From: Bacillota bacterium
GTDB taxonomy: Bacteria > Bacillota > Proteinivoracia > UBA4975
Length of the DNA: 10,795 nt
Direction of reading: 5' to 3'
Assembly: GCA_012727415.1 (NCBI GenBank)
Contig: JAAYHI010000154.1
Coordinates: forward strand, 1-10,795
The stretch's first letter is position 1, and each line of letters starts with the position of its first letter. The notes below the pieces were generated by a model. The model was not told where the DNA came from. It did not search any database and was given only the letters and a program-made list of their open reading frames with translations. The position numbers and the translations under genes were made by a program. Positions 1 through 6,164 of the stretch are shown here, in pieces.

Positions 1-210
1 CACATCACATAGCTTTTGTACTTCTTCTATAGGAATGCCTTCCGCAATGAGAGCTGCTTCCGCCTCCGAGATTTCCATGGCGGAAACCCCGTCGAAGGCA
101 TCGGCAAATAACTCTTTTACCTCTTCCACGCTCTTTCCGGCATGCAGTTCAGCCAGGATTTTCTTAATAGTTTCTTTTCTGTACTCGCGATTGTTGATCT
201 GCTCACTCAC
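1..210 (-). CDS. DUF438 domain protein, N-terminal 70 residues (runs off the window)
   Basis: The first 70 codons are visible; the rest lies beyond position 1. The start is GTG at 210, preceded by AGGAGGG at 218-224 with 7 bases between. The peptide begins MSEQINNREYRKE and continues with LHAGKSVEEVKELF, VSAMEISEAEAALI and GIPIEEVQKLC, the helical pattern I know from DUF438. In that family DUF438 is commonly followed by a hemerythrin-like iron domain and often a PAS domain, which fits an oxygen- or NO-linked role, but neither domain is visible here. It lies downstream of, and on the same strand as, the Crp/Fnr regulator, with an FNR-type palindrome between them. The family call rests on remembered sequence pattern; the function is inference. 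Confidence 0.83.
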   Translation of the reverse strand, partial: MSEQINNREYRKETIKKILAELHAGKSVEEVKELFADAFDGVSAMEISEAEAALIAEGIPIEEVQKLCDV

Positions 211-217
211 TTTATTT

Positions 218-224
218 CCCTCCT
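218..224 (-). promoter_or_regulatory. Ribosome binding site of the DUF438 gene
   Basis: On the minus strand this reads AGGAGGG, 7 bases before the GTG at 210. It decides the GTG start, because there is no nearby in-frame ATG. Confidence 0.8.
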
Positions 225-239
225 TCAAACTTTATCTTT

Positions 240-245
240 ACCATA
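240..245 (-). promoter_or_regulatory. Possible -10 element for the DUF438 gene
   Basis: On the minus strand this reads TATGGT, four of six matches to TATAAT, giving a start site near 233. There is no good -35 box. Instead the FNR-type palindrome at 269-280 is centred 41.5 bp upstream of 233, as in class II FNR-activated promoters. The -10 alone is weak; the spacing gives it weight. Confidence 0.45.
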
Positions 246-268
246 CCGGAAAGGAAAATAAGAATCTG

Positions 269-280
269 TGATTTAAATCA
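269..280. promoter_or_regulatory. FNR/CRP-type operator palindrome
   Basis: TGATTTAAATCA is a perfect 12-bp palindrome matching the core of the FNR consensus (TTGAT-N4-ATCAA). The flanks are G on the left and G on the right, so the left half also reads TGTGA as in CRP sites. It lies just past the stop codon of the Crp/Fnr gene and about 60 bp before the DUF438 start. The adjacent regulator is the obvious candidate to bind it. Confidence 0.65.
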
Positions 281-285
281 GATAT

Positions 286-1002
286 TTAACTTAATCCGGC
301 AAGGTCTTCCAGGGAATCGCTGTCCTTGACCTGGATTGTCTTCAAATCCAATGACTGAATCAGGCCGTCATCCTCAAACTTGCTGAGCTTTCTGCTCAAG
401 GTTTCCCGGGCAATTCCCAGGTAGTTGGCCATGCCCTCCCGGCTGATAGGCAAGTTAATTAGCGTCCCCCCTGGTGCCTCCCGGCCGTATCTCTCTGCGA
501 AGTCCAGTAACAAGGTTGCCACCCTGGCATCGACGTCGCGAATACCCATGCTTTGAAATGTATTTTCCATCTGGGCAATCCGCTTGCCCAGTTCAGAGAT
601 AAGCTTAATTGCCACCTCGGGGTGAGTGAGCAGCACTTTGTGTAAATGGCTTTTGGTAAGCAGACAAATTTTCACCGGAGACAAAGCCTCTACATTGTAT
701 GTGGCTTTGAGATTGCTGAACAAATATTGTTCCCCAAAGAAATCCCCTTCTGAAAAAAGGTACAGGATCTGTTCTCTTCCTGCTGCAGTATAGCGAAAGG
801 CCTTTACCACGCCTTGATGAATGATTACAAGGGAATCCGTGCTTTCCCCTTCAGAAATAAGGAGTTCCCCTTTTTCAAAGGACCTGTGCTGTATATAGCT
901 GGCGATTTGATGCAGATTCTCCTCACTTAAGGAGGAAAAGAGCGGCACCCGGTAGATGCATAATCTGTTGCCGCAGTGTTCGCAGTATTGAAGGCTTCCC
1001 AT
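286..1002 (-). CDS. Crp/Fnr-family transcriptional regulator with N-terminal cysteine cluster
   Basis: This is a 238-residue regulator with the usual family layout. Residues about 17-130 are the cyclic-nucleotide-binding-type barrel (SEGDFFGEQYLF is the typical core). A long dimer helix follows, and a winged helix-turn-helix covers about 150-225. Cysteines 7, 10 and 15, plus Cys113 further on, resemble the four ligands of the oxygen-sensing [4Fe-4S] cluster of E. coli FNR, although the exact spacing differs. The recognition helix reads ARETLSRKL: Glu and Arg as in both CRP and FNR, Ser as in FNR, and the leading Arg as in CRP. I chose the ATG at 1002 because GGAGG at 1010-1014 is 7 bases away; the GTG at 1008 would leave only 1 base. 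There is no terminator before DUF438, so read-through is possible. The family is secure; the sensed signal (oxygen or NO) is inference. Confidence 0.93.
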   Translation of the reverse strand: MGSLQYCEHCGNRLCIYRVPLFSSLSEENLHQIASYIQHRSFEKGELLISEGESTDSLVIIHQGVVKAFRYTAAGREQILYLFSEGDFFGEQYLFSNLKATYNVEALSPVKICLLTKSHLHKVLLTHPEVAIKLISELGKRIAQMENTFQSMGIRDVDARVATLLLDFAERYGREAPGGTLINLPISREGMANYLGIARETLSRKLSKFEDDGLIQSLDLKTIQVKDSDSLEDLAGLS

Positions 1003-1084
1003 TGTCACACCTCCGGAAATTACATGTGGGGATTATTTTCTTAATTCGACGCCGCCCTGGCCAATCCTCTTAAAGGGCCTGCTG

Positions 1085-1113
1085 TTGACGGATACTCGGT
1101 ATTGCTATAGGAT
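1085..1113 (+). promoter_or_regulatory. Likely sigma-A promoter for the membrane-protein gene
   Basis: TTGACG at 1085-1090 and TAGGAT at 1108-1113 are separated by 17 bp. The -35 matches five of six bases and the -10 four of six. It precedes the GTG start at 1152 by about 40 bp. I found no convincing counterpart on the minus strand for the divergent regulator gene. Confidence 0.5.
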
Positions 1114-1151
1114 TAATATGGTAACCCTTGCACTAATACGGAGGTGATTAC

Positions 1152-1832
1152 GTGGGCTTCTTTTCTGAGATTAAGTCGGAGCAGCCAAAGCTGGCAACCG
1201 GTGTTTTGTATGTTGCGATGGTCCTGGTACTGGCCCTGGCTTCCTACATAATTTTCGTGCTGGCGGAAGCAATTATCGGGCAATGGGCCTGCCTTGTCTG
1301 GCTGGCAATCCTTGCCGTCTTAGCTGTGCTGTACATAAGAAAAATCGTCAACTTCAATCCCCTGCTTCTCCCGGGGATTCCCCTGATGCTGGCTTCATAC
1401 TGGCTCAACAGGCATTTCTTTGCCGGTGTAATCTCCCGCTGGCCCACTGTGATTGTTACTCTCATCTGGACCCTGGCAGCAGCAGTTGCCAAGGACAAGA
1501 AAAAAACCTTTAAGCTGATTACCTGTGCCCTGGCTGCAGTTATTATCGTCCTGACCACATTTGTCAGCCTGCCCAAATACACTTATGCCGAGGCCAAGGA
1601 GGTTCTCGCCCAAGAATTAAACATCTCCGCAGCCGATCTTGGCCCCGGCTATGGTCGCATGCCCATAATTCGCCAACTGGGCTCTTCGCGCCCCTCATTC
1701 TTCGTAAACAGCAGCTACTTTTTTGACAACCTGGCGGCAGAAATTGGGACAACTCTTATATTCAATCCCGTAAGTGGAGAGTGGGTAGAAGTAAATCCCT
1801 TCTCTTCCGTAGCCCCCCCTTTCCTGCCATAG
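1152..1832 (+). CDS. Membrane protein of unknown function
   Basis: A 226-residue protein that I do not recognise. It starts at GTG, with GGAGG at 1140-1144 and 7 bases between. Hydrophobic stretches at about 15-40, 44-63, 69-85, 98-114 and 120-140 suggest four or five membrane helices. A polar C-terminal part (about 141-226) probably lies outside the membrane. That tail begins with YTYAEAKEVLAQELN and later has IFNPVSGEWVEV, which loosely recalls the rhythm of PepSY-like extracellular modules; I would not name it on that. The gene stands alone, divergent from the Crp/Fnr gene, with its own promoter and terminator. Confidence 0.85.
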   Translation: MGFFSEIKSEQPKLATGVLYVAMVLVLALASYIIFVLAEAIIGQWACLVWLAILAVLAVLYIRKIVNFNPLLLPGIPLMLASYWLNRHFFAGVISRWPTVIVTLIWTLAAAVAKDKKKTFKLITCALAAVIIVLTTFVSLPKYTYAEAKEVLAQELNISAADLGPGYGRMPIIRQLGSSRPSFFVNSSYFFDNLAAEIGTTLIFNPVSGEWVEVNPFSSVAPPFLP

Positions 1833-1854
1833 CTGTACCCTTCTCAAAAAAAAG

Positions 1855-1882
1855 CAGGACGGAAATCTCCGTCCTGTTTTTT
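1855..1882. terminator. Strong intrinsic terminator, probably bidirectional
   Basis: CAGGACGGA (1855-1863) pairs perfectly with TCCGTCCTG (1868-1876) around a 4-base loop. T6 follows on the plus strand, and A8 (1846-1853) precedes it, giving a T run on the minus strand. It lies between the convergent membrane-protein gene and the GyrI-like gene and can end both transcripts. Confidence 0.9.
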
Positions 1883-1929
1883 GGATCTATTTGTGCTGTA
1901 ACGATACCCAGGTGAGGCGGCTTTAACAG

Positions 1930-2571
1930 TTAAATCTTCACTATGGGATGCCGAATAACTGTTTTCAGCTTCTCCGGCGCCGTCTTTCTGGGATCTCCCA
2001 GGTAGATCTCATGATGTTGCCGCATGCCGGACATCTCGGTGCGGCAGCCATTTTCATGAATAAACTTCTCCAACACCGCCACTGACCGTGGCTCATCATC
2101 ATAGGGACCGATGTGCATAATCTGCGCGCACAGACCCTCAGTGAAATCCTCCAGCCTGGCCTTGGAGGTATCGAGGCCGGGCTTTTTCTTCGCCACGCTT
2201 TCCCTGGCAGTGGCGAAAACCCCTGGGGTGACGAACTCCGGCACGCGAATCATCATCACCCAGGAAAATTCGTCCTTTCTGCCGATAACGCTGCCATCGA
2301 ATGTATTGTCCTCAAACCACCACAGCCCCTCCAAGGGCGGGACGACGTAATCGAAGTAGCCCTCCGGCTGGGTCCCGCTTTTCTTGCTCATCTTAATCGA
2401 GTAGGACAATGAGTACAGCACTTCCACTGCCTCTTTATACAAGGGAGAGGTATTGGGATCCCCCTTGCCGTCCACCATAATGAAGCGCATAGCAGGCACA
2501 TCGACGATGCAAGGCTTCTCCTTAGGCAAGTACAGCTCCTTATACTCCTTCTTATAATCAAATGCCGCCAT
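1930..2571 (-). CDS. GyrI-like small-molecule-binding domain protein
   Basis: A 213-residue cytoplasmic protein of the stand-alone GyrI-like family (COG4832 type). Visible family signatures are MAAFDYKKEYKELY at the start, VDGKGDPN (33-40), PLEGLWWF (79-86), IGPYDDEP (154-161) and HHEIYLGDPRK (186-196). Relatives bind small hydrophobic compounds in a cleft between two similar halves. Some members have been shown to hydrolyse cyclopropane-containing genotoxins, but which substrate this one takes cannot be read from sequence. I chose ATG at 2571 because the ribosome site AGGA (2581-2584) is then 9 bases away; TTG at 2580 and ATG at 2577 are too close. It begins 5 bp after the ADP-ribosylglycohydrolase stop, so it is the second gene of a coupled pair. 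Confidence 0.87.
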   Translation of the reverse strand: MAAFDYKKEYKELYLPKEKPCIVDVPAMRFIMVDGKGDPNTSPLYKEAVEVLYSLSYSIKMSKKSGTQPEGYFDYVVPPLEGLWWFEDNTFDGSVIGRKDEFSWVMMIRVPEFVTPGVFATARESVAKKKPGLDTSKARLEDFTEGLCAQIMHIGPYDDEPRSVAVLEKFIHENGCRTEMSGMRQHHEIYLGDPRKTAPEKLKTVIRHPIVKI

Positions 2572-2576
2572 TATCA

Positions 2577-3395
2577 TCAATCCTTTCTCTTAAGAAACAG
2601 ATTCCATTCCTCAGCTATATTCTTCAGCTCCGGGTCCAGGTAACCCATCGCCATGCTGCGAAGGTTTTCAGGAACGCCATAAAAGGCCTCGGCAATCCCG
2701 CCCGTTATCGCAGCAATAGTGTCGCTGTCGCCGCCCAGGGATATCGCCGTGCGGATTGCATCCTCAAAAGACCGGGACTCAAGAAAGGCCTGAATTGCCT
2801 GAGGCACAGTTTCCTGGCAAGTCTCGTTAAACTTATAGGTCGGCCGGATTTGGTCGATTGAAAAATCCAGGGGGTAATAAGCAGCAGAAATTCTGGCCTT
2901 TATTTCCTCTTTAGATTTTCCCTGCCTCGCCATAAAGATTGCAATCACAGTGGCTTCGGCACCCTTAAGCCCTTCCGGGTGGTTGTGAGTGACGGCAGTG
3001 ATAGCTTCTGAAAGGCGAACAGCCTCCGCTTCGCTGCCGGCAACAAAACCGACTGGGCTAATCCGCATGGCAGCGCCATTACCGAAGCTATTATAGGGTT
3101 GCGGGTTATCCGTGAACATCCAGCGGTAAAACATTCCCCCATAGCCACAGTTTGGGTACTTGCGCCCAATACCCTGCATATATCTTATCGTCAACTCACT
3201 GAGCAATTGGCAGCAGTCAGCAAATCCGGCCTCAATCTCTTTAGCTGTTTCCATTAACGCCTTGGCCACTGCCAAAGTCATGATGCTGTCATCGGTAACA
3301 GAGCAACCAGGAGCAAATAGAGCAAAATCCTTGCTGCGGTGGTTGTTGAACTCAAAGCGAGACCCCACAATGTCCCCGATTATTGCTCCCCACAT
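2577..3395 (-). CDS. ADP-ribosylglycohydrolase family protein
   Basis: A 272-residue all-helical hydrolase of the DraG/ARH family, which removes ADP-ribose from proteins, nucleic acids or small molecules using two metal ions. The metal-binding motifs are intact: GAIIGDIVGSRFE near the start, TDDS at 34-37, and GGDSDTIAAITGGIAEAFYG at 221-240. The central GNGAAMRISPVG (105-116) and HNHPEG (137-142) are also typical. The start is ATG at 3395, with AGGA ending 9 bases upstream (3405-3408). It is the first gene of the pair with the GyrI-like gene. No ADP-ribosyltransferase partner is visible, so the substrate is open: it could reverse a toxin-type or regulatory ADP-ribosylation, or clear a metabolite. 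Confidence 0.94.
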   Translation of the reverse strand: MWGAIIGDIVGSRFEFNNHRSKDFALFAPGCSVTDDSIMTLAVAKALMETAKEIEAGFADCCQLLSELTIRYMQGIGRKYPNCGYGGMFYRWMFTDNPQPYNSFGNGAAMRISPVGFVAGSEAEAVRLSEAITAVTHNHPEGLKGAEATVIAIFMARQGKSKEEIKARISAAYYPLDFSIDQIRPTYKFNETCQETVPQAIQAFLESRSFEDAIRTAISLGGDSDTIAAITGGIAEAFYGVPENLRSMAMGYLDPELKNIAEEWNLFLKRKD

Positions 3396-3579
3396 GTTCC
3401 CACATCCTTTATATTCCAGTTACTTTTACAATCTAAGAGCTATTCTCAAGTCCCTCCACCTAGGGCATCTTGGAATTTAATAAAAGCTGTAATTCTCTCC
3501 AGTAGCCTCTAATCTCATCTTTATTGGACGAAGAGAAGTTGAAACGACAGTAGAATCATTTTTCTCAAGGCCTGGAAGG

Positions 3580-3912
3580 CTATGAGACCAAAGAGTTAAA
3601 GTACATACTCCCCTCACTTAATATTTTTTCTAGTCCGTTTCTGTCGACAAGAATAACCCCGCTGGCGTTAGCAGTTTTGATTGCATTTGTGGTGTAAAAA
3701 GAGTTGGTGATAACCATTGCAATATCACATTTATATAATATTTTTGCGGAAATGACCTCTTGAATAGCTTTGTTGCCAACAGTACCCTGGTAATTCTTCG
3801 CTTGAATCACAGTTTTTCTCCGCTTCAGATTTAAACAGACGGTTTTCCAGTGCTCGTAATTCTTATTGCTCTTTAATTTTTGCATACTCCTTTTCAGCCT
3901 GTCTGAATTCAT
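3580..3912 (-). pseudogene. Remnant of an Mrr-type restriction endonuclease
   Basis: An open frame of 110 codons whose residues about 34-97 match the C-terminal part of the Mrr catalytic domain: VIQAKNYQGTVGNKAIQEV holds the QxK half of the PD-(D/E)xK active site, followed by IAMVITNSFYTTNAIKTA and VILVDRNGLEKIL. The front half of the domain is missing. Where relatives have GADLI-like residues with the catalytic Asp, this frame has VCLNL (25-29), so the Asp appears lost. Another minus-strand frame, 3863-3994, encodes a 43-residue helical peptide ending in EFRQAEKEYAKIKEQ and overlaps it out of frame, suggesting deletion or frameshift. An AGGA lies 8 bases before the ATG at 3912, so a short protein could still be made. 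Most likely dead. Confidence 0.65.
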
Positions 3913-4219
3913 CTACGTCTTCCTGAGCAACTTCACTAAGCACCTGAATGTTCAGGTCGTGCAAACCTTTGTCCCCGTAAAAATCTTGCTGCATAATGGT
4001 TGTATTCTCTGCCAGTCAAGGAAATTCCTTTTCCTCTCTGTTACCATTTTGCACTGATGTGTTGGAACTAGGTGGTGTGTCTCCATATAAAGCGTGCGTA
4101 AACCTGGGTTTCACGCCGTTCATCCGAGTCGTGTGCCATACGAGAACAATGCTAGTTCGCTGCATCATTCCGAAGGGCTTGTTTATTCTTACCTAACCCA
4201 TAAAGGTTCCGGCAAAAAT

Positions 4220-4245
4220 AAACCCTGCCGTTGCGTGCAGGGTTT
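4220..4245. terminator. Orphan terminator-like hairpin
   Basis: AAACCCTGC (4220-4228) pairs perfectly with GCAGGGTTT (4237-4245) over an 8-base loop. On the minus strand it runs into TTTATTTTTG, a good terminator tail; on the plus strand the tail TTTTGTATC is weaker. No intact gene ends here on either strand, so it probably belonged to a lost gene. Confidence 0.6.
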
Positions 4246-4304
4246 TGTATCTATTGTGACCCCTCTGGTTAGCTTTCTGGGGCAACTCACTTAGGCAAAA
4301 GCAT

Positions 4305-4321
4305 TGTCGAAAAATGTCGAA
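4305..4321 (+). promoter_or_regulatory. Tandem Spo0A-type 0A boxes
   Basis: TGTCGAA occurs twice in direct orientation, at 4305-4311 and 4315-4321, with starts exactly 10 bp (one helical turn) apart. This is the exact 0A-box consensus and the tandem spacing typical of Spo0A-controlled promoters such as abrB. The nearest downstream plus-strand frame is the peptidase-like fragment at 4446. A weak sigma-A-like pair (TTGCAG at 4345 and TATTGT at 4366) follows. Binding is inference. Confidence 0.55.
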
Positions 4322-4445
4322 TCATGAATGACGTTTTTTCCCTTTTGCAGCAGGAAAGAGAAGACTATTGTAGAAGTATTACTCAGTTTATGATGTGGTT
4401 TTGATACTACGCTTCGCAGCAGCTTAGACAAGGGCATACCTGCGA

Positions 4446-4733
4446 TTGCACATTTATGCACTCGATATTTACCCGCATACTCGGAAAAATTATGGACATT
4501 ATGTTGTTTTGCGTGGACGTTACATTTACTTTAACGACCCAGGAATAGATGATCCGCAATCTGTTGAAGAAATCTGTGAAGGAGAAATAGCACAAGCCAT
4601 TTATATCAATGAATTGTACTATACCGACCCCTATGACGGGTTACCCGGTGTTTACGGCAGGCACACTGTCCCTCCTTCGGTAATGCTAAAAGCAATTAAA
4701 GATAATGCAGGTTACTTTATCGCGTCTAAATAA
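4446..4733 (+). pseudogene. Possible C39-like peptidase fragment (His/Asp half only)
   Basis: A 95-codon open frame ending in TAA. The only available start is TTG at 4446 with a poor ribosome site (AAGGG, about 11 bases upstream), and a TAG closes the frame 21 bases before it. The peptide contains YGHYVVLRGRYIYFNDPG (16-33), which resembles the block around the catalytic His and Asp of C39-like cysteine peptidases. The N-terminal cysteine half that family needs is absent, and I find no match for it upstream in any frame. The rest (EEICEGEIAQAIYINELYY, then GRHTVPPSVMLKAIKDN) is unrecognised but protein-like. It could be a decayed 3' end or a small independent gene; the C39 resemblance is weak and from memory. 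Confidence 0.4.
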
Positions 4734-4738
4734 GCATG

Positions 4739-4767
4739 TTTCCATCGCCATTACCGCCACATATATT
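4739..4767 (+). promoter_or_regulatory. Candidate promoter of the PASTA-ABC operon
   Basis: TTTCCA (4739-4744) and TATATT (4762-4767) are 17 bp apart, matching four and five of six consensus bases. The start site would be near 4774, about 40 bp before the first permease gene. The -10 lies exactly within the loop of the inverted repeat at 4748-4784. It is the best promoter I can find for the five-gene operon, but it is unproven. Confidence 0.4.
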
Positions 4768-4784
4768 AGCAGTGGCGGTAATGG
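4748..4784. promoter_or_regulatory. 13-bp inverted repeat, likely operator of the PASTA-ABC operon
   Basis: CCATTACCGCCAC (4748-4760) and GTGGCGGTAATGG (4772-4784) are perfect reverse complements around an 11-base AT-rich centre. No T run follows on either strand, which argues against an intrinsic terminator. The repeat ends 17 bases before the ribosome site of the first permease, and its centre contains a possible -10 box. A dimeric DNA-binding protein covering this site would block the promoter. An RNA hairpin acting on read-through transcripts is the alternative. Confidence 0.6.
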
Positions 4785-4801
4785 AGTCAAAAATATTTCA
4801 T

Positions 4802-4806
4802 GGAGG
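4802..4806 (+). promoter_or_regulatory. Ribosome binding site that sets the TTG start of permease 1
   Basis: GGAGG stands 8 bases before TTG at 4815. The ATG at 4800 overlaps this site and would have no ribosome site of its own, so TTG is the likely start. Confidence 0.75.
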
Positions 4807-4814
4807 CAACTTCC

Positions 4815-6164
4815 TTGAACAGACACATTTTCAGGAGAGGCAACCTGTATATTAAACGTAACTTAGGCAAAGCAATAGCCTTGTTCCTAATCGTGTTCTT
4901 ACTGGGAAATGTTTTTTCCGCATCACTTTCTTTACGCCAGGCCTCCTCACAGGCAGCAGCGGCCTTGATATCTAAATTCAAAGTTATTGCTTGGGTGGAA
5001 TCGGACTATGACCCTACAGAATTTGCTGATGAACTCCCCGAAATTTCAGAAGCCGCTTATATGAAGCTGGCGGCTTTGCCAGAGGTTGCTTTTTATGACA
5101 ACTCATTAAGCCTGATACCCCCACTAGTGAACGGTGAAGATCTTTTTATTCTAGGCACTGAGCATTATGAACCTCTTGATTTTTACCTTGGAATTAACCA
5201 CATCACCGCAGGTCGTTTGTTTACTCCGGAAGAGGTTCAATCGGGCGCACCATACGCAATTATCTCCGAAACATTTGCAAAGACACAACAGCTGGACGTT
5301 GGTGACGAGGTTTCACTTACTTACGATGTAGCCATGCTTCCGCAATACAACAAAGCTTATAAAGACCCTAACCGGCGGACCCTGGCATTTACTGTAATTG
5401 GTATCTTTAGAACTGCTGAAGGCCAGATAAGTACCAGAGACATTTACATGCCTAACAATGCCTTGATTGATGAAATATTATTTATCGATATGGAATTTTC
5501 GCGATCATTGGGTATTGAGCTGACCCTGGAAGAATCACTGCATGCAATCAATAAAAGGACATTTTACTACGCTTTACGCCGACCTCAGGATATTCGTTCC
5601 TTTGGCCAGGCAGCGGCTCAATTTATCGGCGACAATTTTAAAGTTGTTTATAGTACTGACCAGTTTGAACATTATATTGGCCCAATAGAGGCCACCAGTA
5701 ATCTTTCAGGGCTTGTTTTTTGGCTGTCTTCCGGGGTAGCGATTACAGTCCTGATATTTATTATTTTGATCTTTATGCATAGCCGCAAGTACGAGATGGG
5801 AATTTACTTGTCATTAGGTGTAAAACGTCCCCAGCTTTATGCCCAATCCATGTACGAAATCTTCGTTGTCGTTGTTACTGCCCTCTTGCCCGCGTTTTTT
5901 ACAGGCCAATTTATTTCTAACGAGCTTGTCAGCTCTTTGCTGGTTAAGCTTGCGAATCATTCTGCAGAAACAAGCTTTCCATCGCGATGGGGAAATCTTT
6001 CTATGGCTGAAGTATACAGCCTTTTTAGGAGTTCCAGCACCTCATCTGTTGTACTCTTTTATTTAGCCACAGGTGTCGGCTTATCGCTGGTTGCAGTTGC
6101 CATTTCATTAATCTATATATACCGTGTAAACCCTAAGGAAATCCTGTTGGAGGAACAATCATGA
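4815..6164 (+). CDS. FtsX/MacB-like ABC transporter permease 1
   Basis: A 449-residue permease of the FtsX/MacB (type VII, mechanotransmission) class. One membrane helix lies near the N-terminus (about 18-36). A large extracytoplasmic domain follows (about 40-295), with a MacB-like core pattern AGRLFTPEEV and ETFAKTQQLDVGDEVSLTY. Three further helices lie at about 298-321, 349-367 and 411-436. RKYEMGIYLSLGVKR after the second helix is the cytoplasmic coupling segment typical of FtsX domains. The TTG start is explained under its ribosome site. Its stop overlaps the ATPase start (ATGA at 6161-6164). It should pair with the ATPase and probably with permease 2 as a heterodimer. Such complexes usually move lipids, peptides or lipoproteins, or transmit force across the membrane; the substrate is unknown. 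Confidence 0.93.
   Translation: MNRHIFRRGNLYIKRNLGKAIALFLIVFLLGNVFSASLSLRQASSQAAAALISKFKVIAWVESDYDPTEFADELPEISEAAYMKLAALPEVAFYDNSLSLIPPLVNGEDLFILGTEHYEPLDFYLGINHITAGRLFTPEEVQSGAPYAIISETFAKTQQLDVGDEVSLTYDVAMLPQYNKAYKDPNRRTLAFTVIGIFRTAEGQISTRDIYMPNNALIDEILFIDMEFSRSLGIELTLEESLHAINKRTFYYALRRPQDIRSFGQAAAQFIGDNFKVVYSTDQFEHYIGPIEATSNLSGLVFWLSSGVAITVLIFIILIFMHSRKYEMGIYLSLGVKRPQLYAQSMYEIFVVVVTALLPAFFTGQFISNELVSSLLVKLANHSAETSFPSRWGNLSMAEVYSLFRSSSTSSVVLFYLATGVGLSLVAVAISLIYIYRVNPKEILLEEQS

Larger units (their letters stand above)
3995..4445. other. Gene-free degenerate stretch
   Basis: I see no convincing gene here. Frames are short and lack ribosome sites. The stretch holds an orphan hairpin at 4220-4245 and tandem TGTCGAA boxes at 4305-4321. 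A 26-codon plus-strand frame begins ATG at 4324 just after the boxes (MNDVFSLLQQER...), but no ribosome site precedes it. With the nuclease remnant on one side and a start-less peptidase-like frame on the other, the zone looks like eroded accessory DNA. Confidence 0.6.

Noticed and set aside
1003..1008. GTG at 1008 as the start of the Crp/Fnr regulator
   Set aside because: It is only 1 base from GGAGG; the ATG at 1002 has normal 7-base spacing.
1244..1752. Long minus-strand frames opposite the membrane-protein gene
   Set aside because: They lack ribosome sites and show low-complexity translation; they are antisense shadows of a gene with its own promoter and terminator.
2572..2580. TTG at 2580 or ATG at 2577 as the start of the GyrI-like protein
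   Set aside because: Both are too close to the ribosome site; ATG at 2571 has 9-base spacing and gives the usual family N-terminus.
3559..3585. Imperfect hairpin (CTCAAGGCCT with AGGCTATGAG) as a terminator of the nuclease remnant
   Set aside because: It has mismatches and is followed by an A-rich rather than a T-rich tail in the relevant direction.
4324..4404. A 26-codon peptide gene right after the 0A boxes
   Set aside because: It has no ribosome site and too little sequence to judge; probably chance.
3995..4445. CRISPR array, insertion-sequence ends or attachment sites in the degenerate zone
   Set aside because: I found no regularly spaced repeats, terminal inverted repeats with target duplications, or transposase pieces.
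4748..4784. The 13-bp inverted repeat as an intrinsic terminator
   Set aside because: No T run follows on either strand; an operator or RNA hairpin fits better.
4800..4814. ATG at 4800 as the start of permease 1
   Set aside because: It overlaps GGAGG at 4802-4806, which is correctly placed for the TTG at 4815, and has no ribosome site of its own.
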